A DNA stretch of 64,000 nucleotides from a bacterium (lineage in GTDB: Bacteria > Vulcanimicrobiota > Xenobia > Xenobiales > JADMJV01): assembly GCA_018780265.1 (NCBI GenBank), contig JADMJV010000042.1, positions 20,426 to 84,425 on the forward strand. Reading direction: 5' to 3'. This document shows, one piece after another, positions 8,279-16,360 of this stretch. Under the pieces are notes generated by a model. The model searched no databases. It saw only the letters and a list, made by a program, of their open reading frames with translations, and was not told the DNA's origin. A program made the position numbers and the translations under genes. Each line of letters begins with the position of its first letter. The stretch's first letter is position 1.

Positions 8279-8606
8279 GATGTAGCCTGGCGTACTCCTC
8301 ATAGGCGGCCGACCAACTGGCCATGTCTTCCTCGGGGACAAGGTGCATGGTCTCTTGAAATACCAGCAGGCCGGTCTGCTCAAAGGCGTAGATGTAAGCG
8401 GGGTCGGCGTCATTGTTGCGCATGGCCTCGACCATGAGGCGGCGGGAAGCTTCATCGGGGCGATGATCCTGACCCATGCGTTGATGGAAGCGGTCCACCA
8501 CTTGGGAAACCAGTTCTGCTTCGGCCTGTTTGCCAGCGCAGCACCTCTTGGATTTGAGACCGCTGCCACAGGGACATGGGTCGTTGCGGCCGATTTTTGC
8601 TGGCAC
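8265..8606 (-). CDS. SEC-C zinc-motif protein
   Basis: 113 residues from a GTG start at 8606. The N-terminus carries the SEC-C signature [17 protein letters not shown] (about residues 7-23), the same zinc-binding motif found at the C-terminus of SecA. The remaining ~90 residues are helical and acidic and belong to no family I recognise. It follows the TerB-like gene by three bases and is surely cotranscribed with it. SEC-C proteins may contact SecB or ribosomes, but no function can be assigned here. Confidence 0.75.
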   Translation of the reverse strand: MPAKIGRNDPCPCGSGLKSKRCCAGKQAEAELVSQVVDRFHQRMGQDHRPDEASRRLMVEAMRNNDADPAYIYAFEQTGLLVFQETMHLVPEEDMASWSAAYEEYARLHPTED

Positions 8607-8609
8607 GGT

Positions 8610-8981
8610 CTAGCTATTGGCTACCAATCCCAATTCCTGGGTCACCTGGGCCCGAATGGCCTGCAGAGGCTGGCCGGCCAGTCCGAGTTGTTGGGCCAGG
8701 CGCTCCGCAAAATCGACTTCAGCAGCGTCTAGCGAGCCATCGGCCATACACATGCGCAGCACTTCGCGCAGCACTTCTTCGCCGGCCTGCGAATGGCCAA
8801 ATTGTTTGACCACCTCTCCGGGATCCAGGGTGGGACCGGCCAGACATTCTTCGATTTCGGCTACCGAGACGCTGCCGTTGGCCAGCACTCTTCGCAAGAA
8901 CTGGGCCTCGGCGTCCCCCAGTTTGCCATCGACCCAGGCCGTGGCTACCAAAAGCTTTTGAGTTAAGGAGAGATTTTCCAT
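8610..8981 (-). CDS. TerB-like (tellurite-resistance fold) protein
   Basis: 123 residues from ATG 8981. The helices LLVATAWVDGKLGDAEAQFL and VLRMCMADGSLDAAEVDFAE are the two D-G-x-x-x-x-x-E metal-loop segments typical of the TerB/DUF533 all-helical fold. The frame is open upstream to 9131, but that extension has no coding character. AGGGGGCG about 12 bases upstream is a weak ribosome-binding site. Function of most TerB-like proteins is unknown; they are associated with membrane stress. Forms an operon with the SEC-C gene. Confidence 0.65.
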   Translation of the reverse strand: MENLSLTQKLLVATAWVDGKLGDAEAQFLRRVLANGSVSVAEIEECLAGPTLDPGEVVKQFGHSQAGEEVLREVLRMCMADGSLDAAEVDFAERLAQQLGLAGQPLQAIRAQVTQELGLVANS

Positions 8982-9081
8982 GGTGTGCTGTTCGCCCCCT
9001 GTCGAGTCTGCTCCTCGCTGATCCCCGAGGGCGCTCTGGATTTGGACAATGGGCTGGCCTACGTGGCCGGCAACCTTCGCG

Positions 9082-9100
9082 TAACCGGACGCTGCACTAG
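9082..9100 (-). repeat. 19-bp repeat, copy B
   Basis: Exact reverse complement of 4689-4707. It lies in the 169-bp gap between the TerB-like gene and the prenyltransferase gene, where I see no other feature. The two copies in opposite orientation bracket 4.4 kb, which includes the IS200 scrap and the tRNA. Confidence 0.6.
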
Positions 9101-9150
9101 GAGCTGGAGCCATTATCGTGGGCGGCACCACCGAAACCCGCTCGACCTGG

Positions 9151-10005
9151 TCAAGCCAGCCACAACACCACTGCCAGCAGTCCAGCCCCCGCGATGAAAA
9201 CTCCGTCGGCTACCACGTCGCACAGGAAGCCCAGGTCATCGTCTTCGGAACGTCCTGCCAGCACATAGGCAAAAGTGTAGAGAGATAACAGGTTGGCCCA
9301 ACCCGCCAAAGGGGAAACCAGCGCTCGGCTCTGGCCCCACCAGAGCACGACCGCTGCTAGCAACGCGAGAGCCAGGAGCAAGCGCCTGCAGGTCCGAAAT
9401 CCCAGCAGCAGAGGCAAGGTGCGGGTGCCTTCCAGCCGGTCTCCTCGCATGTCTCCCATGTCGAAGAAGACGGTATTGACAAACCAGAGCAGAAAATTCC
9501 ACAAGAACAACACCCCGATACCTGAGGGTCTTGAGCCCGAAACCAGCACCGGAACCCAGACGGTAGTAACCGCCCAGGTGAAGGCAACCACGACACTTTT
9601 GATGCCGGGGATATCCTTGAGCCGTCGGTAGCGCAGTCGCGTGGGTAACAGTTTTACATCGTAGAGGATGGCTGTAGCAAAGGGAAACAGACACCAACCG
9701 GCCAGACTCATCCCCTGTGCGATAGACAGGGCGGCTATATAGAGAACCGTCGACAGCCCGATCAGCGGCCAGCGCCAGCGCAGCAACAGAGCGGTACGCT
9801 CAGGGTCGTTGAGGGCGTCCGCCTGAGGATCAAAATGAATGGTCTTTGCGAAGGTGTAGACCATAAGCATTGTCGCGAAGGCTACAAAGGGGGCCTGCCA
9901 ATTCCAGGCGATTCCGAGCAGTATTTGGGTGACCCACACCTCGCCCGCGGCCGACAGGGCGATCCACAGGTTGGTGTAAGCTAAAGCCAATAAAACGTTG
10001 CCCAT
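9151..10005 (-). CDS. UbiA-superfamily prenyltransferase-like membrane protein
   Basis: 284 residues, about eight TM helices. The second aspartate-rich motif of UbiA enzymes is intact (DMGDMRGDRLEGTRTLP, DxxDxxxD followed by the T-L-P turn). The first motif is not the canonical NDxxDxxxD: the corresponding loop after TM2 reads YTFAKTIHFDPQADALNDPE, with only scattered Asp. This variant occurs in several uncharacterised UbiA-like groups, so the substrate pair (for example a quinone or chlorophyll-like acceptor with polyprenyl diphosphate) cannot be named. It follows the propeller gene at 43 bp on the same strand. Confidence 0.65.
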   Translation of the reverse strand: MGNVLLALAYTNLWIALSAAGEVWVTQILLGIAWNWQAPFVAFATMLMVYTFAKTIHFDPQADALNDPERTALLLRWRWPLIGLSTVLYIAALSIAQGMSLAGWCLFPFATAILYDVKLLPTRLRYRRLKDIPGIKSVVVAFTWAVTTVWVPVLVSGSRPSGIGVLFLWNFLLWFVNTVFFDMGDMRGDRLEGTRTLPLLLGFRTCRRLLLALALLAAVVLWWGQSRALVSPLAGWANLLSLYTFAYVLAGRSEDDDLGFLCDVVADGVFIAGAGLLAVVLWLA

Positions 10006-10048
10006 GTGCGGCCAGGTTTTGGGATCGTCGACAATAGCCCTCTTGAGT

Positions 10049-11476
10049 TCAGGGTCGCACCGTCACTCCATAGGGCACCGAGTTGGGCTGGGGTACCGTG
10101 GTGTGGGTGAGTTCTCCCGATTTTCCGTCCAGCATCATCAGGCAGCCGTCTTTTCGGCAGGCCACAAAGCACTGGCGACCATCGCGGCTGAAGGCCAGTC
10201 CCGATGGCTCGCGAGCCACTTCTATCTGGGCTGACACCGCCATCGCTTGCAGATCGATTACGGTCACGGTGTTGTCGATCTTGTTCGCCACAAAGCAGCG
10301 GCATCCGTCGGGACTGATGGCCAGCCGCTGAGGATTGTTACCGGTCCCAATCCGCTTTATTTCCGTCACTGAGAGCGTTACGACCAACGAAGCTGAGGCC
10401 GAGCCCGAGCAGGCCACCAGCAGTCGGCTACAGTCTGGGGTCAGTTCGACATGGGTGGGCCGATGACCCACGGAGCAACGGCCCACTTCCTTGCCAGTGG
10501 TAATGTCATAGGCGACCAGAGTTCCGCTGGTGGCGTTGCCGCCGCACACAAAGAGCCGATGGCCGGCCAGTGCTGCCGAGGTGAGGGGAAAGGGTGCGGG
10601 CAGACGCCCTTTGGGCAGGTTCGTCTGAGTGTCCACCAGGGTCACCCCTTCGCTGCCAGTAACCACCAACGTGGTGCCATCGGAGCTTAGCTTGAGGTCA
10701 CTGATCATCCCGCCCATGGGCAGGTTCTTCAATAACTTGTGCCCGTTCATGCAGTCGCGAACCTCCAGAATGGCCTGCTTTTGCACTGTAGAGGTAACAT
10801 AGAGTAGCCTGCCAGTGCTGTCGAAGCACAGCCACAACGGGTCGGCGGGTGTGCGCAGAAAGGCCGTGCGTCCGGGTGACCGGGGCGGACAGGTCATTAA
10901 GAAAGTTGACTCACCGATGATGTCGTTGATCAAGTGGGCCTGGCCTGGTCCGCGCGGCATTTTGGGTAAAGAAAAGGTTGCGGACCACTGCTCGGGTCGC
11001 ACACCGGCGGCCCATTTCTTTTGCTCCGTGAGCGCGTAGGGGGAAGATTCTATACCGGCTTCGTTGGGCGGACGGGTGGAGAAGGCCACATAGACCGTGC
11101 CCGGAGTCACCGCAAAGTCACCCACGTAGGCGCTGTTGGCGGGATTCATCAGCACCCGGCAGTTGGCGCCCAGGCCGGTGCGCACACCCACACGCACTTC
11201 AGGAAAATCGTCTTTGCGGCAAACAAGTGTATACTCTCCGCTGGGCAGGTCGACAAAGCGAAAGGTGCCGTTGGCGTCGCTGGTGGTCCGAAATTCGGTG
11301 CCCAATACCTCGATCGAAACTCCACCCAGGGGATCGCCTGCACGGTGCTCGCTTTTGGGATTGACTCCCGTGACCACGGTTCCCACCAGGCTGGTGGTTC
11401 CGGCCAGTGCCAGTTGTAGCGACAAAAGGATCCATACGCAAAATATTCTCATAAGGCAACACTTTACGGATCCCAT
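10049..11476 (-). CDS. exported YVTN beta-propeller protein with carboxypeptidase-regulatory-like domain
   Basis: 475 residues. An N-terminal signal peptide (hydrophobic run about 9-25) precedes an Ig-like carboxypeptidase regulatory domain at about 28-115 (GGVSIEVLGTEFRTTSDANG, FRFVDLPSGEYTL). The C-terminal half is a YVTN/lactonase-type propeller with repeats such as RLAISPDGCRCFVANKIDNT and GLAFSRDGRQCFVACRKDG. Expected location is the periplasm or cell surface. ATG 11476 has AGAGG five bases upstream; ATG 11452 would also leave a complete signal peptide. No catalytic residues seen. Confidence 0.75.
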   Translation of the reverse strand: MGSVKCCLMRIFCVWILLSLQLALAGTTSLVGTVVTGVNPKSEHRAGDPLGGVSIEVLGTEFRTTSDANGTFRFVDLPSGEYTLVCRKDDFPEVRVGVRTGLGANCRVLMNPANSAYVGDFAVTPGTVYVAFSTRPPNEAGIESSPYALTEQKKWAAGVRPEQWSATFSLPKMPRGPGQAHLINDIIGESTFLMTCPPRSPGRTAFLRTPADPLWLCFDSTGRLLYVTSTVQKQAILEVRDCMNGHKLLKNLPMGGMISDLKLSSDGTTLVVTGSEGVTLVDTQTNLPKGRLPAPFPLTSAALAGHRLFVCGGNATSGTLVAYDITTGKEVGRCSVGHRPTHVELTPDCSRLLVACSGSASASLVVTLSVTEIKRIGTGNNPQRLAISPDGCRCFVANKIDNTVTVIDLQAMAVSAQIEVAREPSGLAFSRDGRQCFVACRKDGCLMMLDGKSGELTHTTVPQPNSVPYGVTVRP

Positions 11477-11529
11477 GTTGCCTCTGAATGGACAGATTTT
11501 ACCGATTCAAAGGCCCTGTCAGGCGATAG

Positions 11530-12027
11530 TCAGCTAAGCCCGCGCCAGGTCAAATTTTCGGACCGCTCCTTGGCTTCCGCGGCCGCTCCCGTGTGTCGGC
11601 CTACGATCATAACCGGGCAGTGAGCCAGTCGGGCCACCTTTTCGGCGATGCTACCCAACATCACGCGGGCAAGGCCGGAACGGCCGTGCGACGTGAGGAC
11701 GATCAATTCGGTCCCGCTGCGCGCAGCAGCTTCGATGATGCGGCGCGCGCAATCGCCCCCCGCCACCACCGTGCATCGGCTGCGAAATCCATCCTCGGCC
11801 AGATGTTCGGCGACCTTGTCCAGGTAGCTCTGGCACTGGAGCTTTTCCTGCTCAAATACTTCGCTGGGGATAGGATACTCCGAGGTGTATCCCAGGTCCT
11901 GCGGCAGGGTCTGGATGCGCACCAATTCGATTTCACCCAGGCCCACTCTGGCCAGATACTTGGCCGATTCCAAAGCGGCCTCGGCAGCGAAGGAGCCGTC
12001 CAGGGGCACCAGTATTTTGCTAAACAT
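11530..12027 (-). CDS. universal stress protein (UspA family)
   Basis: 165 residues, single Usp domain: KILVPLDGS at the N-terminus and the ATP-binding signature TSHGRSGLARVMLGS near residue 130, so it belongs to the ATP-binding class. ATG 12027 is chosen because GAGGAGG lies six bases upstream; ATG 12033 would touch the ribosome-binding site. An FNR-type box with TAAGCT -10 lies directly upstream, predicting a 12-base leader. Usp proteins under FNR- or DosR-type control are a hallmark of anaerobic survival regulons; that is the likely context here. Confidence 0.9.
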   Translation of the reverse strand: MFSKILVPLDGSFAAEAALESAKYLARVGLGEIELVRIQTLPQDLGYTSEYPIPSEVFEQEKLQCQSYLDKVAEHLAEDGFRSRCTVVAGGDCARRIIEAAARSGTELIVLTSHGRSGLARVMLGSIAEKVARLAHCPVMIVGRHTGAAAEAKERSENLTWRGLS

Positions 12028-12045
12028 CGTCATCCTCCTCGCCCC

Positions 12046-12086
12046 AGCTTAGCCGACCTGGGGCCGTGGGGCGCTGATTTAGATCA
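12046..12086 (-). promoter_or_regulatory. FNR-type box and -10 of usp
   Basis: TGATTTAGATCA at 12075-12086 with the minus-strand hexamer TAAGCT (12046-12051) centred 32 bp away. The same TAAGCT in the same position serves ppsA-hox at 44584. Confidence 0.65.
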
Positions 12087-12109
12087 TTCTAGAAGGGGTA
12101 GGCTATTCC

Positions 12110-12359
12110 ATGGCAACTTCCCGCCCGTCCACAAGCCTGCAGGGCTACGCCTGGTTGTCAGTGGTGACGGCTCTCTTGACCATGTTTATTAAGTTTTCCG
12201 CCTACGCGATCACCGATTCGGTAGGTCTGCTTTCGGATGCTCTGGAATCGCTGGTCAATCTCTCGGCTGCGGTTCTGGCCGTGTTCATGCTGCGCGGGGC
12301 CGCTGGAGCCTCTGGAGGATCCTGCCTCCTTTGCAGATATCGAGCTAGAGAGGCCCTAG
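12110..12359 (+). pseudogene. cation diffusion facilitator (CDF) remnant with internal deletion
   Basis: From ATG 12110 the first ~63 codons encode the start of a CDF metal-efflux protein, including TM1 and the hallmark TDSVGLLSDALESLVNL of TM2 with its metal-site Asp. At about 12300 the frame breaks. Codons from 12303, one frame over, read LEPLEDPASFADIELERP and end in TAG at 12357-12359, which is the typical C-terminal tail of CDF proteins (EPLEDPxS). Some 200 or more codons between are missing, so no transporter can be made. The stop lies inside the 3' end of the convergent gene. Either a real deletion or a collapse in the assembly. Confidence 0.75.
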
Positions 12360-13448
12360 TCCGGCTCGCTCGGCGTAGTAGCGGCCCACCCGTGAGGCCA
12401 CCCAATGGGCGACCCCCGGGTCCGATACTCGGCCGCCCACCAGCCGCTCCAGGCTAATAAATTGCAGGTAGGCCCCGTTGCGCACTCGGCGCACCCAGAT
12501 CTCGCGAAATTCTTGAATGGGAATTTCAGTTTTTTGCAGCGGCACTCCCCAAAGCTCCGAACGGCAAGACAGGCTGCCCGGGCTGGCTCGCAACTCTTTG
12601 CGGAAGCCCGCTGCCAACAAGGTGATAGCAACCAGAAAGCCGCCGCACAGGAGAAAATAGTCGTAGTTGCTTTCCAGGCTGGCCCGCTCAAAGGCTGACC
12701 GTTGCAGGTCGGCACCGCGCCAGTCCTGATAATGAATGGGGTAGGTCCCGGGAAAAAGGGGGGCACCACCCAAGGCCACGATAAATAGCACCAGGGCTAA
12801 AAAATAGGGCAATATTTGGGATGCGGTCGGTCGCCAGCAAAAGCGAAGCGAGTCTCCCTCGGTCACCAACTTCACACTGGCTCCCTCAGGCTCCGGGTAG
12901 TCAGGGCCCAACAACTGGGGGTGGCGTTTTAGCCTTTCGGCGAAGGGCAGTTCCAGTTCGTCCGGCGGAATGATGACTTCTTCGTCCTCACTGCTCTCGA
13001 CCAGCGGCATGGCCAGTTGGCGGGCCAGAGCCACGGCCAGACTGCGGGTTTCGCTGGCGTGACCGTGGCTGCGTTGCAAGGTAAAGTGCGGCTTGCCACT
13101 GACCAGATCCACCACCCAGTATTCCCCTGATTCATCTTCGTAGCTGCGCAGTTGAATTTTTGCGGGTTCCTGCCAGTGGAACACCCTGGACGAGGAGAAA
13201 AAACCATCCTGGATGCTGATCGATCCTGGTTCGATTCGGTAACGTTTGCGAGAGAAATGAAGCAAGGCCAGGCCGGCCATGGCCAACAGGGCTCCGAGCA
13301 TGGAAGCGTAACGCGCCAGGACTCCTTGAATCTCGGCTTGAGCCAGCAACACCGGTAGCGGAAAGGCCGCCACAGCCCCCAGAAAGACCAGAAAGAATCC
13401 CAGGTTGTTGTTGGAGTCGCTGTGAACCCAGATGTCGGATCGCTTCAT
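12345..13448 (-). CDS. hypothetical membrane protein
   Basis: 367 residues, four predicted TM segments in two pairs (about 17-35 and 45-63; about 215-235 and 268-285). Each pair is followed by a soluble region rich in beta-strands (YRIEPGSISIQDGFFSS...; and RKELRASPGSLSCRSELWG...), resembling the duplicated TM-hairpin plus PH-like layout of some bacterial membrane proteins, though I cannot place it in a named family. It starts one base after the stop of the SQR-like flavoprotein gene and is probably cotranscribed with it from the FNR-type promoter at 14.75 kb. Confidence 0.6.
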   Translation of the reverse strand: MKRSDIWVHSDSNNNLGFFLVFLGAVAAFPLPVLLAQAEIQGVLARYASMLGALLAMAGLALLHFSRKRYRIEPGSISIQDGFFSSSRVFHWQEPAKIQLRSYEDESGEYWVVDLVSGKPHFTLQRSHGHASETRSLAVALARQLAMPLVESSEDEEVIIPPDELELPFAERLKRHPQLLGPDYPEPEGASVKLVTEGDSLRFCWRPTASQILPYFLALVLFIVALGGAPLFPGTYPIHYQDWRGADLQRSAFERASLESNYDYFLLCGGFLVAITLLAAGFRKELRASPGSLSCRSELWGVPLQKTEIPIQEFREIWVRRVRNGAYLQFISLERLVGGRVSDPGVAHWVASRVGRYYAERAGLGPL

Positions 13449-13449
13449 T

Positions 13450-14709
13450 TCAGTCTGCCATTACTTTGGACATCACTTTGAGTCCCATATCCATAAGGTC
13501 CCAGGCAAAGCCGGCATGGAAAGGCTCCCCGTTGCTAAACCGCCAGGGTAGGTAGTAGCCCAAGATCTTCTTGCCGCCCCGCCAAAGGGGCGAGACTCCC
13601 ACTTTGTAGTGCTCCGTGTCTTCGTCATCGACCACCACCGGTCGCTCCGGATCGTCGGTATAGCGCAAGGGCACCTGGGCAAAGGTCGCCTTGTTCATCT
13701 CTTCCATCACGCACATACTCATGGGCTCAAACTTCATCTTTTCTGCGGGCACTCTTCTTTGGATCTCGGCGGCAATCGACTCGGCTGCCGCGTCGCCCTG
13801 CAGCAAAGCCAGGAAGGCTTGCTTGATGGGAAAGTCGGAGGCGTCACCCACGGCAAAAATCGTCTCCTGGCCTTTGACGCGCCGACTGTCCGGCTCCACC
13901 TTGAGAAACCCGCGCGAATCGACCGGCAGGTCTGCATAGGCCTGGCCTGCCGCGTAGGGGGGGAAGCTGACTAAGAGGTCAAAGTGAAAGCTGCTACCGT
14001 CGTGAAAAATCGCCCGGTCGGGGGTTATTTCCGAGACCAGGCAACCGGTGTGACCTTCCACGCCCCGGTCGGCAAACTCCTCGCTGACCACCGTATGGAG
14101 TCGCGGCCCAAAGGCCTGAATGTAGCTCGATTCGTAGGTCGCCCAGGTGATTTGCACCCATTCGCGCACTTTCTTGCGCTGCAGCCAGGTCTCTATCATC
14201 ATGACCAGTTCGTAGAGGGGGCCCGAACACTTGTTGTTGGGCGGAACCACAAAGAGGATGTCCTGCTTTCGCCCCTCGCCAGCTCGTTCCACCACCTGTT
14301 GGAGCTGATGACGTAGCCGCAGCATTTCCTCCGGGGTCCACAAAGTGCAGGCATATTCGCAGAGACCTGGCACCTCTTGCGCACGCATACTGGCGCCGGT
14401 GGCCAACACCAGATAGTCGTAGGGAAGTTCGGCGTGCTCCAATAACAACTTGCGAGAGTAAGGGTCTACCCCAACCGCCCGCCCGGGCCAGAAGGTGATT
14501 CTCTTTTTCAGGACCGGGCGGGCCAGAGGGATTTTGGACTTTTCAGGGTCTTCCCCAAAAGGGATGTAGATTGTGTTGGGCTTGAAAAGAAAGTAGTCCT
14601 GGTCACTGACCAGGGTGAGATCAGCTCCGCTGCCCAATTTGTAGCGCAGATAGAAAAGAGCCTCCAGGCCTGCAAATCCACCACCGGCCACCACGATCTT
14701 TGGCTGCAT
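13450..14709 (-). CDS. FAD-dependent oxidoreductase, sulfide:quinone reductase-like
   Basis: 419 residues from ATG 14709, with GGGAGG nine bases upstream (ATG 14718 would abut it). The FAD-binding motif AGGGFAGLEALFYL is at the N-terminus. A second Rossmann segment carries VPPNNKCSGPLYELVMM, placing a Cys where SQR-type flavoproteins have their redox Cys (x-P-x-x-x-K-C-x-G). TIFAVGDASDFPIKQA is the C-terminal FAD contact. The other two SQR cysteines are not obvious, so sulfide may not be the substrate; NDH-2-like NADH oxidation is the alternative. Acts at the cytoplasmic membrane with quinones. Driven by its own FNR-type box (14780-14791). Confidence 0.75.
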   Translation of the reverse strand: MQPKIVVAGGGFAGLEALFYLRYKLGSGADLTLVSDQDYFLFKPNTIYIPFGEDPEKSKIPLARPVLKKRITFWPGRAVGVDPYSRKLLLEHAELPYDYLVLATGASMRAQEVPGLCEYACTLWTPEEMLRLRHQLQQVVERAGEGRKQDILFVVPPNNKCSGPLYELVMMIETWLQRKKVREWVQITWATYESSYIQAFGPRLHTVVSEEFADRGVEGHTGCLVSEITPDRAIFHDGSSFHFDLLVSFPPYAAGQAYADLPVDSRGFLKVEPDSRRVKGQETIFAVGDASDFPIKQAFLALLQGDAAAESIAAEIQRRVPAEKMKFEPMSMCVMEEMNKATFAQVPLRYTDDPERPVVVDDEDTEHYKVGVSPLWRGGKKILGYYLPWRFSNGEPFHAGFAWDLMDMGLKVMSKVMAD

Positions 14710-14750
14710 CGTAACCATCCTCCCGACTGACCCATTGTAACTCCTGGGAC

Positions 14751-14834
14751 AGTATGGAGCAAAAGGCCGGACCTCGAAATGATCCCGGTCAGGTGATCTG
14801 GATCAGAGAGAACCCTCCGCGAAGAGCGTAGTCT
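14751..14834. promoter_or_regulatory. two tandem FNR-type boxes driving divergent promoters
   Basis: TGATCCCGGTCA (14780-14791) and TGATCTGGATCA (14794-14805) are two bases apart. On the minus strand CATACT (14751-14756) is centred 32 bp from the first box and serves the SQR-like gene. On the plus strand TAGTCT (14829-14834) is centred 32 bp from the second and serves the small membrane peptide and patA. Each promoter thus has its own site. Confidence 0.65.
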
Positions 14835-14855
14835 AGAACAGAAAGGGAGGTCTGG

Positions 14856-14945
14856 ATGCGTTACCGAGTTCTTAAGATAGTGTTCATTGTGGCCGTGATG
14901 TTGGCCATCGTTCTCTGGCTCACATCCCGAGGTCTGGCTTTGTGA
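14856..14945 (+). CDS. 29-residue single-TM membrane peptide
   Basis: ATG 14856 has an excellent ribosome-binding site (AGGGAGG, six bases upstream) and lies 15 bases after the start predicted from the FNR-type promoter. The product starts MRYRVLKIVFIV and ends RGLAL: a basic N-terminus and one hydrophobic helix of about 18 residues, too short for routine annotation. It has no Cys and no cleavage site. Small single-TM proteins often tune larger membrane complexes. Its partner could be the cytochrome or flavoprotein nearby, but that is guesswork. The aminotransferase gene follows after 44 bases. Confidence 0.55.
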   Translation: MRYRVLKIVFIVAVMLAIVLWLTSRGLAL

Positions 14946-14989
14946 ACAAGTGTTGTCAAGGAATCCACCACAGGCTATGAGAAGCCGGC

Positions 14990-16360
14990 GTGATTATGAA
15001 TTTACCCGCCCAAAGAGACCTTGATCAGGCCCGCCGTCAGTCCACCTATCTGCTCGATTTAATTCAAAAAAAGCGACTGACCGCGGCCGATAGACAGCGT
15101 GTCATTCGTGATTCGGTGCAGTATTGGTCCGACCACGTCAATGCAGGATTTTTGAAATATCGTAAATCGGTCAGCACCGACTACACCGCCGTGGAATGGG
15201 ACGATGAGGGGTCGGTCTTCCGGGATGTTCACGGTAAAGAGTACATCGACATGCTGGGCGGTTTCGGCATTTATGTGGTGGGCCATCGCCACCCCACCGT
15301 GCTGAAGGCGGTGCGAGACCAACTGGACCGCCAGGCATTGCATTCTCAAGAGCTGATCGACCCTTTGCGCACGTACCTGGCCAACCTGGTGGCTTTGATC
15401 ACTCCCGGCGACCTGCAGTATTCGTTCTTTACCAATTCGGGCACCGAGTCGATTGAGGCATGTTTGAAGATGGCCATGCTGGCTACCGGTCGCAAGCGGT
15501 TTGTGGGGGCCGTGGGCGGCTTCCATGGAAAAACCCTGGGAGCGCTGGGAGGCACCTCCAAAGGAGTATTTCGTGAGCCATTTCTGCCCTTGCTGCAGTG
15601 GTCTCATGTGCCCTTTGGCGATGTGGACGCTCTCAAAGCCCATTTGGAATCTTGCGAGTTTTCCGGTGACAAGGTGGCTGCCGTCGTGCTGGAGCCCATT
15701 CAGGGGGAGGGAGGTATCAATGTGGCCCCCGCCGGCTATCTGGCGGCCGCTCGAGAACTGTGCGATAAGCACGCAGCCTTACTCGTCTTTGATGAAGTCC
15801 AGTGCGGCATGGGCCGAACCGGAACCATGTGCTACTGCGAACAGGACGGAGTGGTTCCCGATTTGATGGCTCTGGGCAAGGGTTTCGGCGGCGGCGTGAT
15901 GCCCATCGGGGCATGCGTGGGCAATGCCCGTGCCTGGGAAAAATACATCGAAAATCCTTTTCTCCACACCACCACATTCGGTGGCAATCCGGTCTGCTGT
16001 GCGGCCGCCATCGCCACCATCAACGTCCTTCTCGAGGAAGATTTGCCTCGACAGGCCGCCGAAAAGGGACGTTACCTGTTGGACGCATTGGCCGTCCTGC
16101 AATCAAGGTATCCCGAGATTTTGACGGGCTCGCGGGGAGTGGGATTGATGCTGGGCATGGAGTTTGCCGACCACGAAACCGGCTATGCCGTGGCCAAGAG
16201 TCTCTTTGCACGTCAAATACTGATATCTGGAACCTACATCAATGCTCGCGTTTTACGCGTCGAACCGCCGCTGGTCATCAGCTATGTCCAACTCGATCGA
16301 TTTTTGCAGGCCCTGGAGGAATCGCTACAGCAACAGCGCCGCGGAGACGGACGGGCCTAA
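14990..16360 (+). CDS. patA: putrescine aminotransferase (class III, PLP-dependent)
   Basis: 456 residues, end to end like E. coli PatA/YgjG: HVNAGFLKYRKSV near the N-terminus, FGIYVVGHRHP, LHSQELIDPLR, SFFTNSGTESIEA (PLP phosphate site), LEPIQGEGG, FDEVQCGMGRTG, the PLP lysine in ALGKGFGGGVMPIG (Lys about 297) and HTTTFGGNPVCCAAA. It transfers the amino group of putrescine (or cadaverine) to 2-oxoglutarate, giving 4-aminobutanal and glutamate. GTG 14990 is five bases after GAGAAG; ATG 14996 is possible. Probably cotranscribed with the small membrane peptide under the FNR-type box, linking polyamine breakdown to anoxia. Confidence 0.88.
   Translation: MIMNLPAQRDLDQARRQSTYLLDLIQKKRLTAADRQRVIRDSVQYWSDHVNAGFLKYRKSVSTDYTAVEWDDEGSVFRDVHGKEYIDMLGGFGIYVVGHRHPTVLKAVRDQLDRQALHSQELIDPLRTYLANLVALITPGDLQYSFFTNSGTESIEACLKMAMLATGRKRFVGAVGGFHGKTLGALGGTSKGVFREPFLPLLQWSHVPFGDVDALKAHLESCEFSGDKVAAVVLEPIQGEGGINVAPAGYLAAARELCDKHAALLVFDEVQCGMGRTGTMCYCEQDGVVPDLMALGKGFGGGVMPIGACVGNARAWEKYIENPFLHTTTFGGNPVCCAAAIATINVLLEEDLPRQAAEKGRYLLDALAVLQSRYPEILTGSRGVGLMLGMEFADHETGYAVAKSLFARQILISGTYINARVLRVEPPLVISYVQLDRFLQALEESLQQQRRGDGRA

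Noticed and set aside
8985..9197. 70-codon plus-strand frame with a CxxC between the TerB-like and prenyltransferase genes
   Set aside because: It begins inside the TerB-like gene's leader, overlaps the 19-bp repeat and the prenyltransferase gene, and loses coding character after ~35 residues.
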